The notes under the pieces: generated by a model
Seen by the model: the letters and a program-made list of their open reading frames with translations, nothing else
What the model was told of the DNA's origin: nothing
Databases searched by the model: none
Translations under genes and position numbers: made by a program
Shown: positions 1 to 5,994 of the stretch, in pieces
How the letters are laid out: each line of letters opens with the position of its first letter
Numbering within the stretch: position 1 is the first letter of the stretch
NCBI GenBank assembly: GCA_934408705.1
Contig: CAKRVL010000085.1
Location: 1-10,325, forward strand
Length of the DNA: 10,325 bases
Source of the DNA: an uncultured Blautia sp.
GTDB taxonomy: Bacteria; Bacillota; Clostridia; Lachnospirales; Lachnospiraceae
Direction of reading: 5' to 3'

Positions 1-67
1 AACCCACACAAGCGCAATGCTTACAAGATCCTTAGTCTTGCTCGTCTGCCAGTTCCGACACTTCCGC
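1..67 (-). tRNA. tRNA-Leu (anticodon AAG), partial, 3' end beyond window
   Basis: Read on the minus strand this begins with the acceptor strand GCGGAAG (67-61) and continues through a D arm, an anticodon stem CAAGA/TCTTG with loop CTAAGGA, a long variable arm and the start of the T arm, where the window ends. It matches the complete copy at 134-218 except at two positions (10 and 22). These two bases pair with each other in the variable-arm stem, so AAGC/GCTT here replaces GAGC/GCTC there and pairing is kept. The long variable arm marks a class II tRNA, and the loop gives anticodon AAG, which reads leucine CUN codons. It is the promoter-distal gene of the pair. Confidence 0.9.
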
Positions 68-116
68 ATATCGCATTCATAGAGGAGAAACCTCTGCGCG
101 ATAAAATATGAAATTG

Positions 117-133
117 TGACTATTAAATAGTCA
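117..133 (-). other. short hairpin directly 3' of the second tRNA-Leu
   Basis: A 7-bp perfect inverted repeat (TGACTAT / ATAGTCA, 3-nt loop) abuts the discriminator base of the upstream tRNA. No T-run follows it on the minus strand, so it is unlikely to stop transcription. It may mark the spacer cut during 3' maturation of the two-tRNA transcript. The processing role is inference. Confidence 0.4.
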
Positions 134-218
134 TGCGGAAGATGGGACTTGAACCCACACGAGCGCAATGCTCACAAGATCCTTAGTCTTGCTCGTCTGC
201 CAGTTCCGACACTTCCGC
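134..218 (-). tRNA. tRNA-Leu (anticodon AAG)
   Basis: This is a complete 85-nt class II tRNA on the minus strand. The acceptor stem is GCGGAAG/CTTCCGC with discriminator A at 134. The D arm contains CTGGCAGA. The anticodon stem CAAGA/TCTTG closes the loop CTAAGGA (anticodon AAG). The variable arm is GAGC-ATTGC-GCTC, and the T arm contains GGTTCAAGTCC. The overall layout lines up with E. coli tRNA-Leu. CCA is not encoded: TGA follows the discriminator base, so the CCA-adding enzyme is needed. A34 would normally be edited to inosine by TadA to read CUU/CUC/CUA. In most bacteria TadA acts only on tRNA-Arg(ACG), so a leucine AAG tRNA is less usual, though such genes are known in some Firmicutes. 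Confidence 0.95.
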
Positions 219-219
219 A

Positions 220-258
220 TATCGCGTTTCTCGGAGAAAGGTTTCTTTCTCGCTGCGA
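220..258 (-). other. stem-loop in the 5' leader of the tRNA-Leu transcript
   Basis: The leader just upstream of the tRNA 5' end can fold as an inner hairpin GAGAAAG / CTTTCTC (234-240 with 245-251) inside an outer TCGC/GCGA pairing (222-225 with 255-258). The leader of the first tRNA copy has the same plan with different inner bases: AGAGG/CCTCT (81-85 with 91-95) inside TATCGC/GCGATA (69-74 with 98-103). Keeping the shape while the sequence changes suggests a processing signal or spacer structure; that role is inference. Confidence 0.4.
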
Positions 259-266
259 CGGATATT

Positions 267-295
267 AGTATAACAAAGGGGTATATGATTGTCAA
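267..295 (-). promoter_or_regulatory. sigma-A promoter of the tRNA-Leu pair
   Basis: On the minus strand, TTGACA (295-290) and TATACT (272-267) are separated by exactly 17 bp. That is a full-consensus -35 and a one-mismatch -10, as expected for stable RNA genes. Transcription should start near 260, about 40 nt before the mature tRNA. A/T tracts directly upstream (296 onward) look like an UP element. No terminator lies between the two tRNAs, so they are probably co-transcribed. Confidence 0.9.
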
Positions 296-344
296 CACAT
301 TTTTTGAAAAAAATTAAAAATTTTCAAGTTTTTTTTGAAAAAAA
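296..344. promoter_or_regulatory. AT-rich A-tract block between divergent transcription units
   Basis: This stretch is almost pure A and T, with runs of four to eight identical bases. The motif of T-run, G, A7 occurs twice, centred on G306 and G337, 31 bp apart or about three helical turns. It sits directly behind the -35 of the tRNA promoter and ahead of the operon that starts with dgt. UP-element activity or intrinsic bending is a reasonable inference, but no function can be read directly. Confidence 0.5.
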
Positions 345-369
345 GAGGAATTTGAAATTTTGTGTAGAA

Positions 370-375
370 TATAAT
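370..375 (+). promoter_or_regulatory. possible -10 element for the dgt operon
   Basis: A perfect TATAAT lies 55 bp before the chosen dgt start. No good -35 sits at the 16-18 bp spacing (346-353 reads AGGAATTT), so the call rests on the -10 alone. Transcription would begin near 382. An AGGAGG at 380-385 overlaps that point and has no nearby start codon to serve. Confidence 0.4.
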
Positions 376-413
376 TAATAGGAGGAAGATTATCAGCGTA
401 CCTGTCAGTCTTT

Positions 414-418
414 GGAGG
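414..418 (+). promoter_or_regulatory. ribosome binding site that decides the dgt start
   Basis: GGAGG lies 11 nt before ATG 430. It overlaps an in-frame TTG at 412, which has no ribosome binding site at a workable distance. The motif therefore argues for ATG 430 over TTG 412. Confidence 0.65.
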
Positions 419-429
419 ATAATAGATAT

Positions 430-1440
430 ATGAATATCAGAGAAAGCATGGAAGAAAGAGAACTGGAACTGCTAAGCCCTTATGCAGCATACAGTGGGCG
501 TTCCAGGGGAAGAGACCGGGAGGAAGAAGAGTGCGATGTGCGGACAGTCTATCAGCGGGACCGTGACAGGATCCTGCATAGCAAGGCTTTTCGCAGAATG
601 AAGGATAAGACTCAGGTATTTCTGGCACCAGAGGGTGATCATTACAGGAATCGTCTTACCCACACTCTGGAGGTTTCCCAGATTGCCCGTACCATAGCTA
701 AGGCTCTTTGCCTGAATGAGGATCTGGTGGAGGCAATTGCCTTAGGTCACGATCTTGGACATACCCCATTCGGACATTCCGGTGAAACTGCCCTGAATAC
801 TGTTCACCCGGAAGGCTTTGCCCATTACAGGCAGAGTGTCCGTGTGGTAGAGGTATTGGAGAAGAATGGAGAGGGGTTGAACCTTACCTGGGAGACCAGG
901 GACGGAATCCTGAATCACCGCACAAGTGGACATCCATCCACTTTGGAGGGACAGGTAGTACGTTTTTCTGATAAGATCGCCTATGTTCATCATGACATGG
1001 ACGATGCCCAGAGAGCAGGCATTATCACAGAAAATGATATTTCAGCCGATCTCAGGGAATTCCTGGGACAGACTACAAGGGAGAGATTAAATACCTTTGT
1101 GCATGATGTGATAGAGCACAGTATCGATCAGCCATCCATTCAGATGTCAGCTCCTGTGGAGCAGGCACTTATGGATCTTCGCTCGGAGATGTTCCAGAAG
1201 GTATATCTGAATCCCATTGCGAAGAAGGAAGAATCCAAAGCAATCAAAATGCTGACAGAATTATATGCGTATTACATAGATCATCCCGAAGCGATGTCCA
1301 GGGAGTACATAACCCTTATTGAAAAAAGGGGTATCCCCAAGGACCGTGCGGTATGCGACTGGTTGTCAGGCATGACAGATCAGTACTCCATGAAGAAATT
1401 TAAGGAGATTTTCATACCCAGAGCCTGGGAGGTACATTAA
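430..1440 (+). CDS. dgt: dGTP triphosphohydrolase-like HD-domain protein
   Basis: This protein of 336 aa belongs to the deoxyguanosinetriphosphate triphosphohydrolase-like branch of the HD superfamily, which hydrolyses dNTPs to deoxynucleosides and triphosphate in the cytoplasm and so trims dNTP pools. Family marks are the N-terminal RGRDR and YQRDRDRILHSKAFRR segment (about 26-57), THTLEVSQIAR (77-87), the GHDLGH metal motif (H107/D108) and a distal FSDKIAY aspartate (D181). These supply the H..HD..D metal ligands. The length fits the short clostridial form rather than the roughly 500-aa E. coli Dgt. ATG 430 is preferred to TTG 412 because GGAGG at 414-418 can only serve the former. It is the first gene of the operon; dnaG follows after 41 bp. 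The exact nucleotide preference cannot be read from sequence. Confidence 0.93.
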   Translation: MNIRESMEERELELLSPYAAYSGRSRGRDREEEECDVRTVYQRDRDRILHSKAFRRMKDKTQVFLAPEGDHYRNRLTHTLEVSQIARTIAKALCLNEDLVEAIALGHDLGHTPFGHSGETALNTVHPEGFAHYRQSVRVVEVLEKNGEGLNLTWETRDGILNHRTSGHPSTLEGQVVRFSDKIAYVHHDMDDAQRAGIITENDISADLREFLGQTTRERLNTFVHDVIEHSIDQPSIQMSAPVEQALMDLRSEMFQKVYLNPIAKKEESKAIKMLTELYAYYIDHPEAMSREYITLIEKRGIPKDRAVCDWLSGMTDQYSMKKFKEIFIPRAWEVH

Positions 1441-1481
1441 GTACCATGGCGTAAGGCATACTAAAGTAAAGGAGGATAAGA

Positions 1482-3275
1482 ATGCGTTATTCTGACGATA
1501 TCATTGAAGAAGTGCGAATGAAAAATGATATTGTAGACGTAATATCCCAGTATGTAAGACTGACCAGAAAGGGAAACTCCTATTTTGGTCTGTGTCCTTT
1601 TCATAATGAGAAGACTCCTTCCTTCTCCGTAACCCCGTCTAAGCAGATGTATTATTGCTTTGGCTGCGGGGCAGGAGGGAATGTATACAATTTTGTAATG
1701 GAATATGAGAACTATTCCTTTGGAGAGGCTCTTTCCCATCTGGCAGAGCGGGCCGGTGTGGAGCTTCCGAAGATCGAATATTCCAAGGAAGCAAGGGCGA
1801 AGGCTGAGAAGCGAGCCACCCTGCTTGAAATCAATAAGAAAGCGGCACAGTATTTTTATTACCAGCTGCGTCGCGATAATGGAAAAAATGCCCATGATTA
1901 TCTTACAGGCCGAGGCCTTAGTGAGGAGACTATCAGGAAATTCGGACTGGGTTATTCGGACAAATACAGTGATGACCTGTATAAATATCTGAAATCCCAG
2001 GATTACAGTGATGAACTGCTTAGGGAATCCGGGCTTTTCAATGTAGATGAGCGTCAGGGCATGTATGACAAATTCTGGAACCGCGTTATTTTCCCCATTA
2101 TGGATGTGAATAACAAGGTGATCGGATTCGGTGGGCGTGTTATGGGAGATGGCAAACCTAAGTACCTGAACTCACCGGAGACTCAGATCTTTGATAAGAG
2201 CCGTAATCTTTACGGACTGAACATAGCTAGGACCACAAGGAAGAATCATCTGATCCTATGTGAAGGTTATATGGATGTGATCTCTATGCATCAGGCAGGA
2301 TTTACCAATGCTGTGGCTTCCTTGGGAACAGCACTTACATCCGGGCATGCCAGCCTTGTGAAACGCTATACCAAGGAGGTGCTTCTTCTCTACGACAGTG
2401 ACGAGGCCGGTGTGAAAGCCGCTTTGCGCGCGATTCCCATTCTCCGGGAGGCCGGAGTAAATACAAGGGTGGTAAACCTGAGACCTTATAAGGATCCGGA
2501 TGAGTTTATTAAGGCAGAGGGAGCACAGGCCTTTGAGAAAAGGCTGGAAGGCGCCACTGACAGCTTTATGTTCCGTGTGAGTATTGCTTCGGGAGATTTT
2601 CCAATGGACGAGCCCCAGGGACAGAACAGGTTCTTTGAGCGTTGTGCCCAGTATCTGCTGGAGCTGTCCGATGAGCTGGAACGGAATCTTTATATTGAGG
2701 CAATTGTGAAGGAATACAGAAGATACGGGATCAGCGTGGAAGACCTTCGAAAGCGTGTAAATACACTTGCTATGAAGGGAACGCCTGCAGAGAAGCGGAT
2801 CCAGCCGAAATCCGGAGATTCACCTCTGAAAAAGAAGGAAAGCGCGGCAGATAAGTCACAGAAATTAATGCTTACCTGGCTTGCTACATATCCCGGAATC
2901 TTTGATACGGTGGAGAAATACCTTACGCCTTCTGATTTCGTGGTTTCCCTTTACAAAGAAGTGGCAGAAATGCTTTGGAAGCAGCATGAAGAAGGTGACG
3001 TTAATCCGGCACGGCTTCTGAATGCTTTTACAGATAGTGATGAGCAGCGCGAGGTTGCATCTCTGTTTAATGCAACTATCCATCTTGAGACCAAGGAGGA
3101 GCAGCAGAGAGCATTTTCCGATGCACTGATCAGAATCAAACAGGAGAGTCTGGCAGAAAAAAATAAAAACTGGGATCCTACTGATATGGGGGCTTTGCAG
3201 GAGCTTGTGAAGGCCAAGAAGGATCTGGAGGAGCTTGGAAGAAAAAGGCAGCAATTGCATATTTCTTTTGAATAA
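1482..3275 (+). CDS. dnaG: DNA primase
   Basis: DnaG makes the short RNA primers for Okazaki fragments and replication restart, working with the DnaB helicase at the fork. At 597 aa it has the normal length and order. The N-terminal zinc finger has the CHC2 pattern Cys38-x2-His41 and Cys59-x2-Cys62. The catalytic core follows, with the RNA polymerase-like part around 120-250. The TOPRIM fold has EGYMD (261-265), YDSDEAG (304-310) and DPDE (338-341), the acidic residues that bind metal. The C-terminal third (about 460-597) is the poorly conserved helicase-interaction region. AAAGGAGG ends 6 nt before ATG 1482. It lies between dgt and rpoD, the classical macromolecular-synthesis operon arrangement that links primase and sigma factor supply. 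No defect is visible. Confidence 0.98.
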   Translation: MRYSDDIIEEVRMKNDIVDVISQYVRLTRKGNSYFGLCPFHNEKTPSFSVTPSKQMYYCFGCGAGGNVYNFVMEYENYSFGEALSHLAERAGVELPKIEYSKEARAKAEKRATLLEINKKAAQYFYYQLRRDNGKNAHDYLTGRGLSEETIRKFGLGYSDKYSDDLYKYLKSQDYSDELLRESGLFNVDERQGMYDKFWNRVIFPIMDVNNKVIGFGGRVMGDGKPKYLNSPETQIFDKSRNLYGLNIARTTRKNHLILCEGYMDVISMHQAGFTNAVASLGTALTSGHASLVKRYTKEVLLLYDSDEAGVKAALRAIPILREAGVNTRVVNLRPYKDPDEFIKAEGAQAFEKRLEGATDSFMFRVSIASGDFPMDEPQGQNRFFERCAQYLLELSDELERNLYIEAIVKEYRRYGISVEDLRKRVNTLAMKGTPAEKRIQPKSGDSPLKKKESAADKSQKLMLTWLATYPGIFDTVEKYLTPSDFVVSLYKEVAEMLWKQHEEGDVNPARLLNAFTDSDEQREVASLFNATIHLETKEEQQRAFSDALIRIKQESLAEKNKNWDPTDMGALQELVKAKKDLEELGRKRQQLHISFE

Positions 3276-3297
3276 GGATAAAATATTAACACTATAT

Positions 3298-3302
3298 GGA
3301 GG
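3298..3302 (+). promoter_or_regulatory. ribosome binding site that decides the rpoD start
   Basis: GGAGG begins at the last base of an in-frame upstream ATG (3296-3298) and lies 11 nt before ATG 3314. The upstream ATG has only a weak AAGGA 17 nt away, so translation most likely starts at 3314. Confidence 0.6.
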
Positions 3303-3313
3303 TTAGAGTACCT

Positions 3314-4441
3314 ATGGAAATGAATATGGGTAAATTCAGTGAGAAACTGGTGGAGCTTCTGGAGCTTGCAAAAAAGAAGAAAAATGTACTGGAATATCAG
3401 GAAATCAGTGACTTTTTCAAAGATCAGCCTTTAGACGCTGAACAGACAGACAAGATTTTTGACTTCCTGGAGGCAAGCGGCGTAGACGTGCTTCGAATCA
3501 CAGACAACAATACAGATGATCTGATGCTGGATGATGATGTTGATATTGATGGTCTGGATGAAGAGGAAGAAGTAGAACTGGACAAAATAGACCTTTCTGT
3601 TCCAGAGGGAGTCAGCATTGAAGATCCGGTACGTATGTATCTGAAGGAGATTGGTAAGGTTCCGCTTCTTTCAGCTGAAGAAGAAATCGAGCTTGCAAAG
3701 AGAATGGAGCAGGGGGATGAGAATGCCAAGAAGCGTCTGGCAGAGGCTAACCTTCGTCTTGTTGTCAGCATTGCAAAGCGTTATGTGGGACGTGGAATGC
3801 TTTTCCTGGACCTGATCCAGGAGGGTAATCTCGGTCTTATCAAGGCAGTTGAGAAATTCGATTACAGAAAGGGCTATAAGTTCAGTACCTATGCTACATG
3901 GTGGATCCGTCAGGCCATTACAAGAGCTATCGCAGATCAGGCACGTACCATCCGTATTCCGGTACACATGGTTGAGACCATTAACAAGCTGATCCGCGTT
4001 TCCAGACAGTTACTCCAGGAGCTTGGCCGTGAACCTACTCCGGAGGAAATTGCAGAGGAGATGGATATGCCTGTTGACCGTGTGCGTGAGATCCTGAAGA
4101 TTTCCCAGGAGCCGGTTTCTCTGGAAACACCAATTGGTGAGGAGGAGGACAGCCATCTTGGAGACTTTATCCAGGATGATAATGTTCCGGTTCCGGCTGA
4201 TGCAGCAGCATTTACCCTTCTGAAGGAGCAGCTTGTGGAGGTTCTTGGAACCCTTACAGACAGAGAACAGAAGGTTCTCCGCCTTCGTTTTGGTCTGGAC
4301 GATGGACGTGCCAGAACTCTTGAAGAGGTTGGTAAGGAATTTAATGTTACCAGAGAGCGTATCCGTCAGATCGAGGCTAAGGCTCTTCGTAAGCTTCGCC
4401 ATCCAAGCCGCAGCCGTAAGCTGAAGGATTATCTGGATTAA
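3314..4441 (+). CDS. rpoD: RNA polymerase primary sigma factor (sigma-70/SigA)
   Basis: This is the housekeeping sigma factor that directs RNA polymerase to TTGACA/TATAAT promoters such as those in this window. The 375-aa length is typical of Gram-positive SigA. An N-terminal region 1.1-like part (1-65) leads into a very acidic linker (about 66-90). Region 1.2 begins at [11 protein letters not shown] (104-114). Region 2 covers about 143-218, with [15 protein letters not shown], the [13 protein letters not shown] core-binding segment and the 2.3-2.4 aromatic segment [20 protein letters not shown]. Region 3 follows with EEIAEEM. Region 4.2 is the helix-turn-helix [28 protein letters not shown] (335-362). 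Starting at ATG 3296 would add six residues, but the ribosome binding site favours 3314. It follows dnaG by 38 bp and trmK follows by 10 bp. Confidence 0.98.
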   Translation: MEMNMGKFSEKLVELLELAKKKKNVLEYQEISDFFKDQPLDAEQTDKIFDFLEASGVDVLRITDNNTDDLMLDDDVDIDGLDEEEEVELDKIDLSVPEGVSIEDPVRMYLKEIGKVPLLSAEEEIELAKRMEQGDENAKKRLAEANLRLVVSIAKRYVGRGMLFLDLIQEGNLGLIKAVEKFDYRKGYKFSTYATWWIRQAITRAIADQARTIRIPVHMVETINKLIRVSRQLLQELGREPTPEEIAEEMDMPVDRVREILKISQEPVSLETPIGEEEDSHLGDFIQDDNVPVPADAAAFTLLKEQLVEVLGTLTDREQKVLRLRFGLDDGRARTLEEVGKEFNVTRERIRQIEAKALRKLRHPSRSRKLKDYLD

Positions 4442-4451
4442 GGAGAGAGGC

Positions 4452-5177
4452 ATGCAGTTATCCTTACGACTGTCTGCAATCGCAGACATGGTTACAGAAG
4501 GGAACCGGCTGGTAGATGTGGGATGTGATCATGGATATCTGCCGGTGTACCTGATACAGCAGAAAAAAATTCCATCCGCCATTGCAATGGATGTGCGAAA
4601 GGGGCCTCTTTCCAGGGCGCAGGAGCATATTTCCCAGTATGGGCTGGAGGAATACATAAGTACCCGGCTTTCAGACGGACTTGCAGGTCTTATGGCTGGA
4701 GAAGGGGATACTCTTGTGATTGCTGGCATGGGCGGTCCCCTGATGGAAAGAATTCTCACAGATGGTAAATCTGTGAGAGATTCTTTTTCTGAGCTGATTT
4801 TGCAGCCCCAGTCCGATATTCCCCATTTTCGCAGATTTATCCAGTCTGAAGGCTGGATGATCGTGGAAGAGAAAATGGTGGAAGAGGATGGGAAATTTTA
4901 TCCCATGATGCGCGTGGTGCCAGGTGAAGAAAATAAAAATGATTTTTCTGAAAAAGGAGAGAATTCCTATACACTGCAGGAAGCTTTTGGTAAATTCCTT
5001 CTTCAGGAGAAGAATCCGGTTCTTTACCGATATCTTCAAAGAGAAGCGCGTATCCGTGCCGGAATATTGAAGCAGCTAGAAGCGGCACCTGAGGCGGATG
5101 CAGTGAACACGCGTATTTCGGAAGTAAAGGAGGAGGCGCAGCTGATCGCTGCTGCGCTGGCAGAATATGAAGGTTAA
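4452..5177 (+). CDS. trmK: tRNA (adenine(22)-N1)-methyltransferase
   Basis: TrmK uses S-adenosylmethionine to methylate N1 of A22 in the D loop of tRNAs. It is a cytosolic Rossmann-fold enzyme found mainly in Gram-positive bacteria. The protein has 241 aa. The SAM-binding motif I is VDVGCDHGYLP (21-31), followed by the acidic AMDV end of strand two (D47). The catalytic-loop signature VIAGMGGPLM (89-98) and the LQPQSD segment (117-122) are characteristic of this family (COG2384). The C-terminal helices, rich in charged residues, match the coiled-coil tail of TrmK proteins. AGGAG overlaps the rpoD stop codon and lies 6 nt before ATG 4452, so translation is probably coupled to rpoD. Its end overlaps nif3 by 11 bp, the same order as yqfN-yqfO behind sigA in Bacillus. 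Confidence 0.92.
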   Translation: MQLSLRLSAIADMVTEGNRLVDVGCDHGYLPVYLIQQKKIPSAIAMDVRKGPLSRAQEHISQYGLEEYISTRLSDGLAGLMAGEGDTLVIAGMGGPLMERILTDGKSVRDSFSELILQPQSDIPHFRRFIQSEGWMIVEEKMVEEDGKFYPMMRVVPGEENKNDFSEKGENSYTLQEAFGKFLLQEKNPVLYRYLQREARIRAGILKQLEAAPEADAVNTRISEVKEEAQLIAAALAEYEG

Positions 5178-5949
5178 TGAACTGACTGGCTGGCTGGAGA
5201 GCAATTTTCCCGCAGCTGTTGCCGAAGACTGGGACAATGTAGGTCTTATTACCGGTGATGATGAAAATTCGGTAAGCCATGTTTTTCTTGCTCTGGATCT
5301 TACAGAAGAGGTGTTAGATGAGGCTATCCAGACAGGAGCGGACATGATCGTTACCCATCATCCGATGATTTTTTCCGGTATTAAGAAAATCAATAATCAC
5401 AGCTTTACAGGAAGAAAAATCATCCGTCTGGTGCGCCATGGCATTTCTTATTATGCTATGCACACGAATTATGACATTCTGGGAATGGCAGATTTAAGTG
5501 CCAGATATCTGGAATTGTCAGATACCAGAGTGCTTAGTGCTACAGGGGAAAAGGATGGGGAGCCTATTGGCTTCGGGCGTGTAGGAAATCTGTCCCGGGA
5601 GATGAAACTGAGAGACTACGCGTTTCTTGTAAAGGAGAATCTGAAGTTTTCCGATGTGAAGGTATATGGAAATCTGGAACAGATAGTGAAGACGGCTGCT
5701 GTATGTACAGGCTCTGGAAAAAGTATGATTCCTGATGTATTGTCAGCAGGTGCGGATGTGTATGTGACAGGTGATATTGACCATCATACAGGAATTGATG
5801 CTGTAGCTCAGGGACTTGCCATTATTGATGCAGGGCATTATGGCACGGAATATATTTTCATGGAAGATATGAAGAACAGATTGGAAAAAGCATTTCCGGA
5901 GCTTACAGTTGACTGTGCAAAAGTGAGATGTCCGTATACTATATTATAA
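5167..5949 (+). CDS. NIF3-like dinuclear metal-centre protein (YqfO family)
   Basis: This is a 260-aa member of the conserved NIF3/DUF34 family. Members form toroidal hexamers with two metal ions per subunit, and their biochemical role is still debated. GTP cyclohydrolase I type 2 annotations for the family are doubtful. Metal-site residues are visible: THHP (His64, His65), HTNYD (His99 and Asp103), GDIDHH (202-207) and DAGHYGTE (221-228). It is the compact form without the PII/CutA-like central insert of Bacillus YqfO, which is about 370 aa. ATG 5167 lies inside the end of trmK (11-bp overlap) with no ribosome binding site at standard spacing, so translational coupling to trmK is likely. The position after sigA-trmK is conserved in Firmicutes. 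Confidence 0.92.
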   Translation: MKVNELTGWLESNFPAAVAEDWDNVGLITGDDENSVSHVFLALDLTEEVLDEAIQTGADMIVTHHPMIFSGIKKINNHSFTGRKIIRLVRHGISYYAMHTNYDILGMADLSARYLELSDTRVLSATGEKDGEPIGFGRVGNLSREMKLRDYAFLVKENLKFSDVKVYGNLEQIVKTAAVCTGSGKSMIPDVLSAGADVYVTGDIDHHTGIDAVAQGLAIIDAGHYGTEYIFMEDMKNRLEKAFPELTVDCAKVRCPYTIL

Positions 5950-5994
5950 GTCCGGAATTCTGAAGTGGTCTATTGGACCAGACAAGGAGGTTTT

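Noticed and set aside
412..429. TTG 412 as the dgt start
   Set aside because: The GGAGG at 414-418 overlaps it and can serve only ATG 430; the upstream AGGAGG at 380-385 is too far away.
1482..1895. Minus-strand frame across the start of dnaG (1461-1895)
   Set aside because: It is antisense to the conserved zinc-binding domain of primase and shows no family features.
3424..3771. Serine-rich minus-strand frame opposite rpoD
   Set aside because: Its low-complexity serine and arginine content mirrors the acidic GAA/GAT codons of the sigma factor linker.
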